A stretch of 55,671 nt of DNA, from assembly GCA_021776925.1 (NCBI GenBank), contig JAJFFB010000023.1, forward strand, positions 1 through 55,671, in the 5' to 3' direction. Every line of letters begins with the position of its first letter. Position 1 is the first letter of the stretch. Made by a program: the position numbers and the translations under genes. The DNA comes from Planctomycetota bacterium (lineage in GTDB: Bacteria; Planctomycetota; UBA1135). This document shows positions 9,419 through 17,592 of the stretch, in pieces. Below the pieces are notes generated by a model. The model was not told the DNA's origin. It made no database searches and was given only the letters and a program-made list of their open reading frames with translations.

Positions 9419-9487
9419 TCAGACTTCCAGCCGGGGGTATTCCGACGGGCGTTCAAACTTCCAGCACCGGCAGCTGATCCGCGGGCC
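9419..9487. repeat. Tandem echo of the mrp gene 3' end (period 34)
   Basis: TCAGACTTCCAGC at 9419-9431 repeats TCAAACTTCCAGC at 9453-9465, the last codons and stop of the Mrp/ApbC gene, with one mismatch in 13. The similarity continues more weakly through 9451 and 9487. The copy lies just downstream of the gene's stop codon and keeps the stop triplet (TCA on plus, TGA on minus). Confidence 0.6.
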
Positions 9488-10493
9488 GCTTGGCGATTTC
9501 GGCGGCGACCAGTCCGGCCAGGGTGCGGAAAATCATCGCCGATTCCGAATCGGGGTCAGCGATCACCACCGGAGTGCCGGCGTCGCCGCCGCGGCGCACG
9601 TCGGGGTTCAGCGGCACGCTGCCGAGGAAGGGCACCGAGTAGGTGGTGGCGATCTGCTCGCCACCGCCGTGGCCGAAGATCTCGCCGCTCATGTTCTCGA
9701 TCACGCCGATCACCGGGCACTTGACCTGCTGGCACATGCCGATCGCGCGGCGCACGTCGGTCTGCGAGACCTCTTGCGGCATGGTCACCACAACCGCACC
9801 GGTCAGCGGCACCAATTGCGCCAGCGACAGCTGCGCGTCGCCGGTGCCGGGCGGCATGTCGACCAACAGGTAGTCGAGCTCATCCCACAAAACGTCCTTC
9901 AGGAACTGCTCGAGCGCGCGGTGCAGCATCGGGCCGCGCCACATCACCGGCTGGCCGTCCTCGATCATGTTGCCGACCGAGATTGTGCGCACGCCGTGCG
10001 CGACCAGCGGCTTGAGCTTGCCGTCAGCGCCGCCGGTGGGCTGGCCGGTCACGCCCATCATCACCGGCACGTTGGGGCCGTAGACGTCGGCGTCGAGCAG
10101 GCCGACGCGCGCGCCGACGCGCGCCAGCGCCACCGCCAGGTTGACCGCGACGGTGGATTTGCCGACCCCGCCTTTGCCCGAGGTGATCGCGATCACGTTG
10201 CGTACGTTGCCGCCGAGCTGGTTGCCGGCGGGCAGCGAGGTGCGCACCTTGGCGGTCATGTTGACGTTGACCTCGTCGATGCCGTCGAGGGCCAGCACCA
10301 CCTGCTGCGCCTCCGCTTTGAGCTGGTCCTTGACCGGGCACGCCGGGGTGGTCAGCTCGAGGGTGAACTTGGCGACGCCGTTGCACAGGGCCAGATCCTG
10401 GACGAAACCGAGGCTGACGATGTCCTGGTGCAGGTCCGGATCCTGGACCGCTTTGAGTGCCTCGAGTACCTGCTCCTTGGTGACGTCGCTCAT
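9453..10493 (-). CDS. mrp: Mrp/ApbC/NBP35-family P-loop ATPase, iron-sulfur carrier
   Basis: A cytoplasmic ATPase of 346 residues that in the family binds and transfers Fe-S clusters to apoproteins. The N-terminal MIP18/DUF59-type domain (about 1-90) contains LTTPACPVKDQL. The SIMIBI ATPase domain follows, with deviant Walker A SGKGGVGKST (about residues 105-114) and switch motif LLDADVYGPNVP. The C-terminal CxxC expected in many ApbC proteins is absent: the region reads IENMSGEIFGHGGGEQ. The start MSDVTKEQ at 10493 is chosen because it matches the family N-terminus; an upstream extension of the frame is low-complexity and rejected. It diverges from the QueC-GNAT gene across a 94-bp gap. Confidence 0.92.
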   Translation of the reverse strand: MSDVTKEQVLEALKAVQDPDLHQDIVSLGFVQDLALCNGVAKFTLELTTPACPVKDQLKAEAQQVVLALDGIDEVNVNMTAKVRTSLPAGNQLGGNVRNVIAITSGKGGVGKSTVAVNLAVALARVGARVGLLDADVYGPNVPVMMGVTGQPTGGADGKLKPLVAHGVRTISVGNMIEDGQPVMWRGPMLHRALEQFLKDVLWDELDYLLVDMPPGTGDAQLSLAQLVPLTGAVVVTMPQEVSQTDVRRAIGMCQQVKCPVIGVIENMSGEIFGHGGGEQIATTYSVPFLGSVPLNPDVRRGGDAGTPVVIADPDSESAMIFRTLAGLVAAEIAKRPADQLPVLEV

Positions 10494-10587
10494 CTTGCTG
10501 TAGGGGTGGCCGCGGGTGTCGGGGCCAGGGCTAGAATTAGGCCCTCGCGAGCCCGGTTCAAGGTGTTCGCAAGGAACTTGCCACACC

Positions 10588-11757
10588 ATGAGAACCGCCC
10601 AGGATACGCAAAAGAAGGCCGTGGTGCTGCTTTCGGGCGGGCTCGATTCCGCCACTGCGGCGGCGTGGCTGGCCGCGCGCGGTTTCAGCCTGATCGCGCT
10701 GACGGTGGACTATGGCCAGCGCCACCGCGCCGAACTCGCCGCAGCCTCGCGGGTGGCTGCGGCGCTGGCGGTCGAAGAGCACCTGGTGCAGTCGGTCGAT
10801 CTGCGTGCGATGGGCGCCTCGGCACTCACCGGGAGCGCAGGAGTACCCAAGCAGAGCGATCCGCTGGCAGCGGTGGCGGCGACCATCCCGGTCACCTACG
10901 TGCCGGCGCGCAACACCCTGTTTCTGTCGCTGGCCCTGGCGCTGGCCGAAGCGCGTGGGGCGCACGACCTCGGCATCGGGGTCAACGCGCTGGACTATTC
11001 CGGCTATCCGGACTGCCGTCCAGAGTTCATCCGGGCCTTCGAAGGTCTGGCCAATCTGGCCACCCGCGAGGGCGTCGAGGGTCGGCCCTTCCGCCTGCAT
11101 GCCCCACTACAGGAGCTGAGCAAGGCCGAGATCCTGCAGCGCGCCTACGCCCTTGGCGTGCCGGTCGAGCACACCCTGTCGTGCTACGACCCCGGGGCCG
11201 ACGGCAGTCCCTGTACGGGTTGTGACGCGTGTCGCTTGCGCCAGCGTGCCGAGGCCGAGGTGGCACAGTGGCAGCCGCCTGGCGTGCCGGGCCTGACAAT
11301 GCACCACGGGGTCGCCGCCGCGCGCGTTCACGCTCTGCGTCATCGCAATTTACGCCCGCATCAGGCGCTGGATGCAGTGCGATACGACATCGACGACCAG
11401 GAGGGCACGGTGCACTTTCTCGCCACGCTGGACGACAACGAGGTGGGATGTGCCACGCTGCTGCGCAATCCGCAAGGAGAGCTGAGCCAGCGGGTCGGCA
11501 AGGCGAGCCAGTCGCTCGGAGAACTGGGGCTGCAGGTGAGGGGCATGGCGGTCGACCCGGAAATGCGTGGCCGGGGCATCGGCGCGCACTTGCTGCGCGC
11601 TTGCCAGGAACAGGCCCGACTGCAGGACAGTGGAATCTGGTGCAACGCGCGCCTGCGAGCCACCGGGATCTACGCACGTTGCGGATTCCGTCGTTTTGGA
11701 GAGGTCTACGACATGCCAGACATCGGCGCCCACGTGCGCATGGAGTGGCGGCCATGA
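10588..11757 (+). CDS. queC: QueC (7-cyano-7-deazaguanine synthase) fused to a GNAT acetyltransferase domain
   Basis: Residues 1 to about 228 are QueC, the ATP-dependent enzyme converting 7-carboxy-7-deazaguanine to preQ0 in queuosine synthesis. They contain PP-loop SGGLDS (16-21), [18 protein letters not shown], the substrate motif [14 protein letters not shown] and the zinc Cys set C199, C209, C212 and C215. The same frame then continues without a stop into about 150 residues of a GNAT acyltransferase: [13 protein letters not shown], acetyl-CoA motif [17 protein letters not shown] (about 318-332), and a C-terminal [20 protein letters not shown] normal QueC is about 225 residues, so this is a fusion, not a mis-set start. 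The ATG at 10588 is preceded by AAGGAA about 11 nt upstream. The GNAT substrate is unknown. The stop overlaps a 13-codon ORF leading to mazG. Confidence 0.9.
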   Translation: MRTAQDTQKKAVVLLSGGLDSATAAAWLAARGFSLIALTVDYGQRHRAELAAASRVAAALAVEEHLVQSVDLRAMGASALTGSAGVPKQSDPLAAVAATIPVTYVPARNTLFLSLALALAEARGAHDLGIGVNALDYSGYPDCRPEFIRAFEGLANLATREGVEGRPFRLHAPLQELSKAEILQRAYALGVPVEHTLSCYDPGADGSPCTGCDACRLRQRAEAEVAQWQPPGVPGLTMHHGVAAARVHALRHRNLRPHQALDAVRYDIDDQEGTVHFLATLDDNEVGCATLLRNPQGELSQRVGKASQSLGELGLQVRGMAVDPEMRGRGIGAHLLRACQEQARLQDSGIWCNARLRATGIYARCGFRRFGEVYDMPDIGAHVRMEWRP

Positions 11758-11795
11758 ACAAGGAGCGATTGACCAGAACGGAGGTGCGGCGATGA
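11754..11795 (+). CDS. Possible 13-residue bridging ORF between queC-GNAT and mazG
   Basis: ATG at 11754 overlaps the queC-GNAT stop (ATGA), and the ORF's own TGA (11793-11795) overlaps the mazG ATG (GATGA). The peptide would be [13 protein letters not shown]. The strong GGAGGT Shine-Dalgarno of mazG lies inside it. It may be a coupling ORF that carries ribosomes across the gap, or chance. Confidence 0.25.
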   Translation: MNKERLTRTEVRR

Positions 11796-12631
11796 GCGTG
11801 GAGGAACGACCGGTTCCCAGCGAGTGGCTCGCCGCCTTGGAACGGCTGATGCAGGTGGTCGACACCTTGCGCGGCCCGCACGGTTGTCCGTGGGATCAGA
11901 AGCAGAGTGTCGAGTCGCTGGTGCCCCACCTGATCGAAGAAAGTCATGAACTCGCCGATGCCGCCGCCAGTGGCGACATGCAGCACTGCCGCGAGGAACT
12001 GGGCGACCTGCTGATGGGGGTGCTGATGGTGGCAAGGGTGGCCGACGAGGACCGCGGATTCGGGCCGGCCGAGGTCGCCTCGGGCGTGGTTGAAAAGCTG
12101 ATCCGCCGCCATCCGCACGTCTATGGCAGCGCCGAGGTGCGCGATCGCGGTGAGGTGGCCGGCAATTGGGAACGCATCAAGGCCGAGGAGAAGAAAGCAA
12201 GCGGCGCCGATCCCTCGGTGCTGAGCGGGGTGCCGGCCACACTGCCGGCCTTGTTGCGCGCCTACCGCATCGGCCAGAAGGCCGCCGCCGCCGGTTTCGA
12301 CTGGCCGGACGCCGACGGGCCGGCGGACAAGGTCGCCGAGGAACTGGGTGAATTACGCCAGGCGGTGGCCAGCGGCAATCGCGCCCACGCCGAAGCCGAA
12401 CTCGGCGACCTGTTGTTTGCCGTGGTCAATCTGGCGCGCAAGCTCGAGATCGAGCCGGAACTGGCGCTGCGCGGCACGTTGGAACGCTTCCGCTCACGCT
12501 TTGCCCATGTGGAAGCCGGCCTGGCCGCCCAAGGACGCACCCCGCAGCAGTCGGACGTGGCCGAAATGGAGGCCCTGTGGGAGCAGGCCAAGGCCAACGA
12601 AGGGCGGGAAAATCCACCGCGGTCGTCTTGA
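11792..12631 (+). CDS. mazG: MazG nucleoside triphosphate pyrophosphohydrolase
   Basis: A 279-residue house-cleaning enzyme that hydrolyses (d)NTPs to NMP and pyrophosphate. It has the duplicated all-alpha MazG layout. The first domain carries GCPWDQKQ and the metal-binding set HLIEESHELADA with REELGDLLMGVL; the second carries AEELGELRQAV and EAELGDLLFAVVNLARK. The start at 11792 is fixed by GGAGGT at 11780-11785, six nt upstream. The stop codon lies inside the -35 box of the following tRNA promoter. Length and motif order are normal for the two-domain form. Confidence 0.95.
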   Translation: MSVEERPVPSEWLAALERLMQVVDTLRGPHGCPWDQKQSVESLVPHLIEESHELADAAASGDMQHCREELGDLLMGVLMVARVADEDRGFGPAEVASGVVEKLIRRHPHVYGSAEVRDRGEVAGNWERIKAEEKKASGADPSVLSGVPATLPALLRAYRIGQKAAAAGFDWPDADGPADKVAEELGELRQAVASGNRAHAEAELGDLLFAVVNLARKLEIEPELALRGTLERFRSRFAHVEAGLAAQGRTPQQSDVAEMEALWEQAKANEGRENPPRSS

Positions 12632-12657
12632 CCGGATTCCGGGGCAGGCTCTATACT
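12628..12657 (+). promoter_or_regulatory. Sigma70-like promoter of tRNA-Asp
   Basis: TTGACC (12628-12633), an 18-nt spacer and TATACT (12652-12657) stand about 13 nt before the tRNA 5' end. The -35 hexamer overlaps the mazG stop codon. Confidence 0.5.
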
Positions 12658-12670
12658 CCCCGACCCAAAC

Positions 12671-12747
12671 GGGGGTGTGGCGCAATTGGTTAGCGTACCA
12701 GACTGTCGATCTGGAAGTTGCGGGTTCGAGTCCCGTCACCCTCGCCA
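12671..12747 (+). tRNA. tRNA-Asp (GTC), CCA encoded
   Basis: A complete cloverleaf. The acceptor GGGGGTG pairs with CACCCTC (one G-U), the anticodon stem is CCAGA/TCTGG around loop CTGTCGA with anticodon GTC, and the T arm is GCGGG-TTCGAGT-CCCGT. The discriminator is G, an identity element of tRNA-Asp. The 3' CCA is encoded at 12745-12747. It is transcribed from its own promoter and followed by a terminator. Confidence 0.96.
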
Positions 12748-12754
12748 ACAATCG

Positions 12755-12788
12755 ACCCGGAGCACCGTCAGGCGTTCCGGGTTTTTTT
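12755..12788 (+). terminator. Rho-independent terminator of tRNA-Asp
   Basis: ACCCGGA (12755-12761) pairs with TCCGGGT (12776-12782), followed by an uninterrupted T7 (12782-12788). A second GC hairpin without a T run (GGCCGCC/GGCGGCC, 12795-12813) follows. Confidence 0.8.
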
Positions 12789-12824
12789 GGGTTCGGCCGC
12801 CGATGCGGCGGCCAGTTCCAGGCC

Positions 12825-12913
12825 ACATCTGGGGCCTGCCCGGATCCTGTGACGAGCAATGTCCAGGGCCTGCCCGGCGCCCAGTGCCGAGCAATGTCTG
12901 GGGACTACCAGGG
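12825..12913. repeat. Imperfect tandem repeat of about 35 nt, overlapping the 3' end of the lipoprotein gene
   Basis: Three degenerate units: 12825-12858, 12859-12893 and 12894 to about 12913. Shared blocks are ATGTCYRGGGCCTGCCCGG and the unit end CGAGCA. The last unit contains the minus-strand lipoprotein stop at 12905-12907, so the other two units look like copies of that gene end. Confidence 0.65.
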
Positions 12914-13690
12914 CGGGGCGGTCATGCTCTTGGCCGGCAACTGGAAGGTCAGCAGTTTGCTGCCGTCGCCGTCCCAGTCGACGATCTTGTAGAGGCGGCA
13001 GGAGCCCTTTTCCTTGGTGGCGATCAAGGCGTAGCGCCCCGGCTTGCGGGTGAAGTTGACCTTGCCTGAAAGCGAGGTACGCAGAGTTGCTACGTAGTTG
13101 GCGTTGCTTCCCGGCCGGTTGCCGATGTTCTCGCCTGCCGGCTCTTTGCCCGTACTCAACGGCTTGAAAGTAACGATTGCGTTAGGTACTGCGTACCCGT
13201 TGACATCGTTGATCAGCATCTTTGCGACCGGAATGACCTCCATGCTCATCTTCTTCTTGATCACCTGGCCGCCGGCGGCAATGCCAGCGTCAATCACTTG
13301 AGGGGTGATGCCCTCGCCACCGACCCACAGGTATTTGGTCTTGCCATCGGCCTCGACGGTGAAGGCAACCAGGCCATCGAGCCCGGACATCTGCTCTTGT
13401 TGAATGGTCTTGCGGCGCGGCTGACGCATTGCCAGAGGCTCGGGCTGTTGCACCAAGATCGCGGTCAGGGCCTTGTGGATCGGACGGTCCTGGGAGTCGC
13501 GCAGGTAGAGCAGGTACTGGGTCTCGTTGGACTTGGGCGGAGCGAAGGTGCGCTCCTGCACCGGGCCGCTGGCCACCGACGGGCCAAGGGTGGGTTTGGG
13601 CTTGGCCTTGCGTTTCTTGATGGTGCCACCGCCGCACGCCGGCAGCACGATCAACAAGCTGAGAAGGATCAGGAGAAAGCGAGGTTTCAT
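12905..13690 (-). CDS. Conserved lipoprotein of unknown function
   Basis: A 261-residue protein with a clear type II signal (MKPRFLLILLSLLIVLPAC, lipobox LPAC) followed by a Lys/Pro-rich linker KKRKAKPKPT, typical of a tether. The rest is beta-rich: a strand LLYLRDSQDRPIHKALTAI, later VNGYAVPNAIVTFKPL, and a closing segment RYALIATKEKGSCRLYKIVD. The pattern of polar turns with Pro resembles carboxypeptidase-regulatory-like sandwiches, but I would not assign the fold. Its start shares one base with the thiI stop (TGATG), so it is co-translated with thiI. Function unknown. Confidence 0.8.
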   Translation of the reverse strand: MKPRFLLILLSLLIVLPACGGGTIKKRKAKPKPTLGPSVASGPVQERTFAPPKSNETQYLLYLRDSQDRPIHKALTAILVQQPEPLAMRQPRRKTIQQEQMSGLDGLVAFTVEADGKTKYLWVGGEGITPQVIDAGIAAGGQVIKKKMSMEVIPVAKMLINDVNGYAVPNAIVTFKPLSTGKEPAGENIGNRPGSNANYVATLRTSLSGKVNFTRKPGRYALIATKEKGSCRLYKIVDWDGDGSKLLTFQLPAKSMTAPPW

Positions 13691-14901
13691 CAGGATGATG
13701 GGATCGAGAGGCGTTCGGTACCACGCACCGCGTCGAGGGTCAGGCGGTGGAGATCAAGGGCTTCTTCGGCGGCCTGGGCTGCGGCCAGACGACCGTAGAT
13801 CACCGGGGATTCCGGTTGGAATACCGTACAACAATCGGGCGCCGGCAGGTTGCTGATGCGGTAGGTGCCGATGCGCCGCGCCTGGGCAATGATCTGCTGC
13901 TTGTCGGCGGTGACCAGCGGGCGCAGAACCGGCAGGCGGCTGGCTTCCTCGATCACCCTCAGGTTCTCCAGCGTCTGGCTGGCGACCTGGCCGACGCTCT
14001 CGCCGGTGACCAGCGCCTTGCCCTTGCGCCGCCAGGCGATGCTGCTGGCGATGCGCTGCATCGCGCGCCGGTAGAGCACCGTGCGGTAGGGTTCGGGGCA
14101 GTGATCGCGGATCGCGGTCTGGTAATCGGCGAAGGGCACCAGATGAAGGATGGTGCGCGGCTGCCACTGCGCCAGTTCCTGCGCCAGGCGGATGATCTTC
14201 TCGCGCGTCTGCGGGCCGACCAACGGGAAGGAGTAGAAACTCACCAACTCGACGCGCATGCCGCGTTTCATGCACTCCCAGGCGGCGACCGGCGAATCGA
14301 TGCCGCCCGAGAGCAGGCAGTGCACCCGGCCCATGGTGCCGACCGGCAATCCGCCGGGACCCTGGATGCGGCGGGCGAAAACCCAGCTGCCCTCGTTGCG
14401 CAGATCGACCTCCAACTTGAGGCTCGGATTGGACAGGTCGACGCGCAGGCGCTCGCCGTGGTCGGGAAGCAATTGGTCGGCCAGCCAGCGCTCCATTTCG
14501 GCGCTGGTCATCGGGAAGCCCTTGGCGGCGCGGTTCACCGCGACCCGAAAGGGGATGTCGGACTGTCCGGCCCAATCCTCGCGCAGCGCGCGCACCAATT
14601 CGCCGCGGGCGGCGGCAAGGATGGCCTCGGCCTCGCTGCCGACCTCGCGCGCCGGCGACAGACTGGTCAGGCCGAAGACTCGTGACGCGCGACCCGCGAG
14701 TTCTTCTGCGGGCAGATCGGAATGCAGGCGCAGACGTCCGCGCACCCTGTGCACGCGCAGGCCGGGCACGCCGTCGAGGGCGTGTTTCAGGTTGTCACCG
14801 AGCACGCGCTCAAACATCGGCCGGTTGGCGCCTTTGAGGCCAATTTCACCGTAGCGGACGAGCAGCGCGCGGCATGGATCCAAGGGTTCGGCGTCGGACA
14901 T
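13690..14901 (-). CDS. thiI: ThiI, tRNA 4-thiouridine synthase (form without rhodanese domain)
   Basis: ThiI adenylates U8 of tRNA and inserts sulfur from a persulfide donor; in some species it also serves thiamine synthesis. The 403 residues cover an N-terminal ferredoxin-like segment, a THUMP domain (about 60-165) and a PP-loop pyrophosphatase domain with SGGIDSP (about 198-204). The DCCTVFQP motif (Cys357/358) carries the conserved Cys of the Bacillus-type enzyme. The C-terminal rhodanese domain of the E. coli form is missing, so sulfur must come from another carrier. It lies between two tRNA genes and directly precedes the lipoprotein gene in one transcript. Confidence 0.94.
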   Translation of the reverse strand: MSDAEPLDPCRALLVRYGEIGLKGANRPMFERVLGDNLKHALDGVPGLRVHRVRGRLRLHSDLPAEELAGRASRVFGLTSLSPAREVGSEAEAILAAARGELVRALREDWAGQSDIPFRVAVNRAAKGFPMTSAEMERWLADQLLPDHGERLRVDLSNPSLKLEVDLRNEGSWVFARRIQGPGGLPVGTMGRVHCLLSGGIDSPVAAWECMKRGMRVELVSFYSFPLVGPQTREKIIRLAQELAQWQPRTILHLVPFADYQTAIRDHCPEPYRTVLYRRAMQRIASSIAWRRKGKALVTGESVGQVASQTLENLRVIEEASRLPVLRPLVTADKQQIIAQARRIGTYRISNLPAPDCCTVFQPESPVIYGRLAAAQAAEEALDLHRLTLDAVRGTERLSIPSS

Positions 14902-14948
14902 AGGGCGGACATTCTAGATCCACCCTGATTGCCTTAGAATGGGGGCGA

Positions 14949-15025
14949 GGGCGATTAGCTCAGTCGGCTAGAGCACCTCCTTTACACGGAGGGGGCCGGG
15001 GGTTCGAGTCCCTCATCGCCCACCA
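14949..15025 (+). tRNA. tRNA-Val (TAC), CCA encoded
   Basis: The acceptor GGGCGAT pairs perfectly with ATCGCCC. The anticodon stem CCTCC/GGAGG encloses loop TTTACAC with anticodon TAC. The T arm carries TTCGAGT, the discriminator is A, and CCA is encoded at 15023-15025. TAGAAT at 14935-14940 could be part of a -10, but the spacing to the tRNA is very short. No terminator is seen before dsbD, so read-through into dsbD is possible. Confidence 0.96.
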
Positions 15026-15081
15026 GATCCACCACCCGGTCGTAGATGGGGTAACGCACCGCCCCTGGCGACGAAGTCCTG

Positions 15082-17592
15082 ATGATGAATCTTCCCATTC
15101 TTCTGCTGTCCGCTGTGGCCGCCCCTCAGGGCCACGTCAGCGGCGACGCCGTGCTCGACCCTATGGGCGGCCCGGCCAACGCCACCCTGACCGCCACCGC
15201 GGTGATGTCCGTCGATGCGGGCTGGCACATCTATCACCCCGACGAGGAACTCGGGATTCCGACTTCGGTCAAGCTCGAAGGCGACGGTTTCAGCCTGGTC
15301 GGCGATTTCGAATCGGTCAACCCGCCCAAGGTCCACTCCGAATTGATCGGCACCACCACGCTGGTGCAGCGCTGGCTGGCCGGCAAAGCGCCCTTCCGCG
15401 GCCAGCTCGCGGTGGCCGAAGTCGGCGCCGACGGCGTCGCCCGCGGCGAACTGGTGGTCACCTATCAGGTCTGCAACGACAGTGTCTGCCTGCCGCCGGC
15501 GACCATGCGCCTGCCGCTCGCCTACACCGTCGGCGCCGAAGTGACTCCTGCGACGGCGCCGGCCCGGGCTGAGCCGGGCAAGGCGGTCGAGATCAAAGGC
15601 AAGCACGCCAGCGGCAAGATGTTCTTCGAGCGTGCCAGCGCCGCGGTCGGCGAGACCGTGGAGCTGCGCATCCAGCTGACCGTCGAGGACAATTGGCACC
15701 TTTATGCGCCCGAACAAGACGACGAGGTCGTCGGCGAAGAGATCGCGCTCAAGGTGCTCGGCGACGTCTTCACCGCCGCCGGTCCTCTGCGTTCGGTCAC
15801 CGAGGCCTATCTTCATACCGAGAACTTCGGCCTCGGCGACATGGAATACCACTACCTCGAGGGCGAGGTCGAGGTCGCCATCCCCATCATCGTCGCCGGC
15901 GAGCTCGGCGACCAATGGGTGCCGGTGGAATTGTTCTGGCAGCCCTGCGATCCCAAGATCTGCGACGACGACGAGGTCTTCACCCTCAAGGTGCCGCTGA
16001 CCGTCACCGAGGGCGACGATGTCGCTGCCGCCGCGGCGGCCGCTGCTGCTGCGGCGGAGGCCGCTCGTCTGGCTACGAGTGGCGAGGGCAGTAATCCTGG
16101 AGACGGGGCCGAGGGCGCCCAGGAAGGAGGGCCCGAAACGGAGGGCGCGGGACCCAGTTTAATCAACGTGGATCCAAGGAAAGCCCTGGACGAGGGGTTC
16201 TGGATGCTGATGTGGGCGTCGATCGCTGCCGGTCTGGCAACGCTGTTGACGCCCTGTGTCTTCCCGATGATTCCGATCACGGTCAGCTTCTTCACCAAGC
16301 GGGCCGAGTCGGGCAAGGGCACTGCCCTCGGCAATGCCTCCGCCTATGCGGTGGGCATCGTGCTGACCTTCGTCGGCCTTGGCCTGGGCGCGGCGGCCAT
16401 TCTTGGGGCGAGCGGGGCCAACCAGATCGCCTCCAATCCGTGGTTGAACTTGATGATCGCCGGGCTGTTCCTGGTGCTGGCCTTTTCCCTGCTCGGCTTC
16501 TTCGAGATCCGGCCGCCGCGCTTCCTCGCCAACTTCGCTTCCAAGGCGCAGTCCGAGGGCCACGCCAAGGGTGGTTACGTACCGGTGATGGTGATGGCCT
16601 TTGCCTTCTCGGTGACCGCCTTTACCTGCACGGTGGGTTTCGTTGGTTCCCTGCTTGGCCTCGCCGCCACCTCTGGCCAGTGGTGGTACGCGGCTGCGGC
16701 GATGACCGCCTACGCGGTGGTTTTTGCCATGCCGTTTTTCTTCCTGGCCATGTTCCCCAACCTGCTGCAGAAGATGCCGACCGCAGGTGGCTGGATGAAC
16801 GCGGTCAAGGTCAGTTTCGGTTTCCTCGAGATCATCGCGGCGTGGAAGTTCCTGTCCGCGGCCGAGCGCGTTCCGGATCTGCAGATCCTGACGCGGCCGG
16901 TGGTCATCGTGCTCACCGCAGTTCCTCTCATCCTGTGGGCCGCGTACATGTTCGGCCTCTACACCACCAAGGGGGACTATGGTCAGAAGCCGCCGCGTTC
17001 GGCGCCGCGTTTCGCCATCGGCACCTTGGTCCTGGCTCTGGGGGTCTACGTGTTGTCCGGATTCCCGCGCGACACCTACCAGTACATGTGGATGGAGGCC
17101 TATCTGCCGCCGAATTACTACGGCAAGCAGCTCACCGAGGAACAGGAGCAGCTTGAGGCCAGCCTGCCCGAGGGCATTTCCCTCGGGCCGCTCGACCTGC
17201 CCTGGCACGAAGGCTGGGAATCGGCAATGGAGGAAGGCCGCCAGGCCAACTCGGTTGTGTTCCTGGATTTCACCGGTGTCTCCTGCGTGAACTGCATGCG
17301 CATGGAGGGCAACATCTTTCCCGACGAAAGAGTTTCGAGCCTCATCGAGCAGTTGGTGCGTGCCCACCTCTACGTCGACAAGCCCCCCTTCCGTCATAGC
17401 AATACCGCTTACGAGTTGGAGTTGTTCCAGAGCGCCAGCCAGCCCTACTACGCGGTCATGGATCCAAAGAGCGGCGAGGTCCTTTCTACCTTCAAGGGTT
17501 ATGACCCGGATCCAGCCGCCTTCGCAGAGTTCTTGCAAAAGGGCATCGACGCGGGTGCGACCCGCGGGCTCGGGGTCCTCGGCACGAAGTGA
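15082..17592 (+). CDS. dsbD: DsbD-type thiol:disulfide interchange protein with two N-terminal redox domains
   Basis: DsbD moves electrons from cytoplasmic thioredoxin across the inner membrane to periplasmic thiol-disulfide partners. The 836 residues show a short signal peptide, then two tandem DsbD-alpha-like immunoglobulin domains, each with a Cys-x4-Cys pair: C131/C136 in VCNDSVCLPP and C289/C294 in PCDPKICDD. An Ala-rich linker (about 313-332) and an acidic segment follow. The transmembrane core of about eight helices has TPCVFPMIPI (C392) and FTCTVGF (C516). A C-terminal thioredoxin-like domain carries SCVNC (C735/C738). One alpha domain is usual, so the duplication is notable. The start is at either of two adjacent ATGs (15082 or 15085) with no clear Shine-Dalgarno. 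The stop overlaps the dapF GTG (GTGA). Confidence 0.93.
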   Translation: MMNLPILLLSAVAAPQGHVSGDAVLDPMGGPANATLTATAVMSVDAGWHIYHPDEELGIPTSVKLEGDGFSLVGDFESVNPPKVHSELIGTTTLVQRWLAGKAPFRGQLAVAEVGADGVARGELVVTYQVCNDSVCLPPATMRLPLAYTVGAEVTPATAPARAEPGKAVEIKGKHASGKMFFERASAAVGETVELRIQLTVEDNWHLYAPEQDDEVVGEEIALKVLGDVFTAAGPLRSVTEAYLHTENFGLGDMEYHYLEGEVEVAIPIIVAGELGDQWVPVELFWQPCDPKICDDDEVFTLKVPLTVTEGDDVAAAAAAAAAAAEAARLATSGEGSNPGDGAEGAQEGGPETEGAGPSLINVDPRKALDEGFWMLMWASIAAGLATLLTPCVFPMIPITVSFFTKRAESGKGTALGNASAYAVGIVLTFVGLGLGAAAILGASGANQIASNPWLNLMIAGLFLVLAFSLLGFFEIRPPRFLANFASKAQSEGHAKGGYVPVMVMAFAFSVTAFTCTVGFVGSLLGLAATSGQWWYAAAAMTAYAVVFAMPFFFLAMFPNLLQKMPTAGGWMNAVKVSFGFLEIIAAWKFLSAAERVPDLQILTRPVVIVLTAVPLILWAAYMFGLYTTKGDYGQKPPRSAPRFAIGTLVLALGVYVLSGFPRDTYQYMWMEAYLPPNYYGKQLTEEQEQLEASLPEGISLGPLDLPWHEGWESAMEEGRQANSVVFLDFTGVSCVNCMRMEGNIFPDERVSSLIEQLVRAHLYVDKPPFRHSNTAYELELFQSASQPYYAVMDPKSGEVLSTFKGYDPDPAAFAEFLQKGIDAGATRGLGVLGTK

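Noticed and set aside
7034-9724. 896-codon open frame opposite the 1224-residue repeat protein
   Set aside because: Low-complexity Arg/Ala/Gly/His translation, no family motif; a GC-rich antisense shadow of a well-supported gene.
12825-12913. CRISPR array
   Set aside because: Units are contiguous and degenerate with no spacers; no cas gene in the window.
14912-14940. Promoter for tRNA-Val (TTCTAG, 17 nt, TAGAAT)
   Set aside because: Poor -35 and only nine bases between -10 and the tRNA; not listed as a feature.
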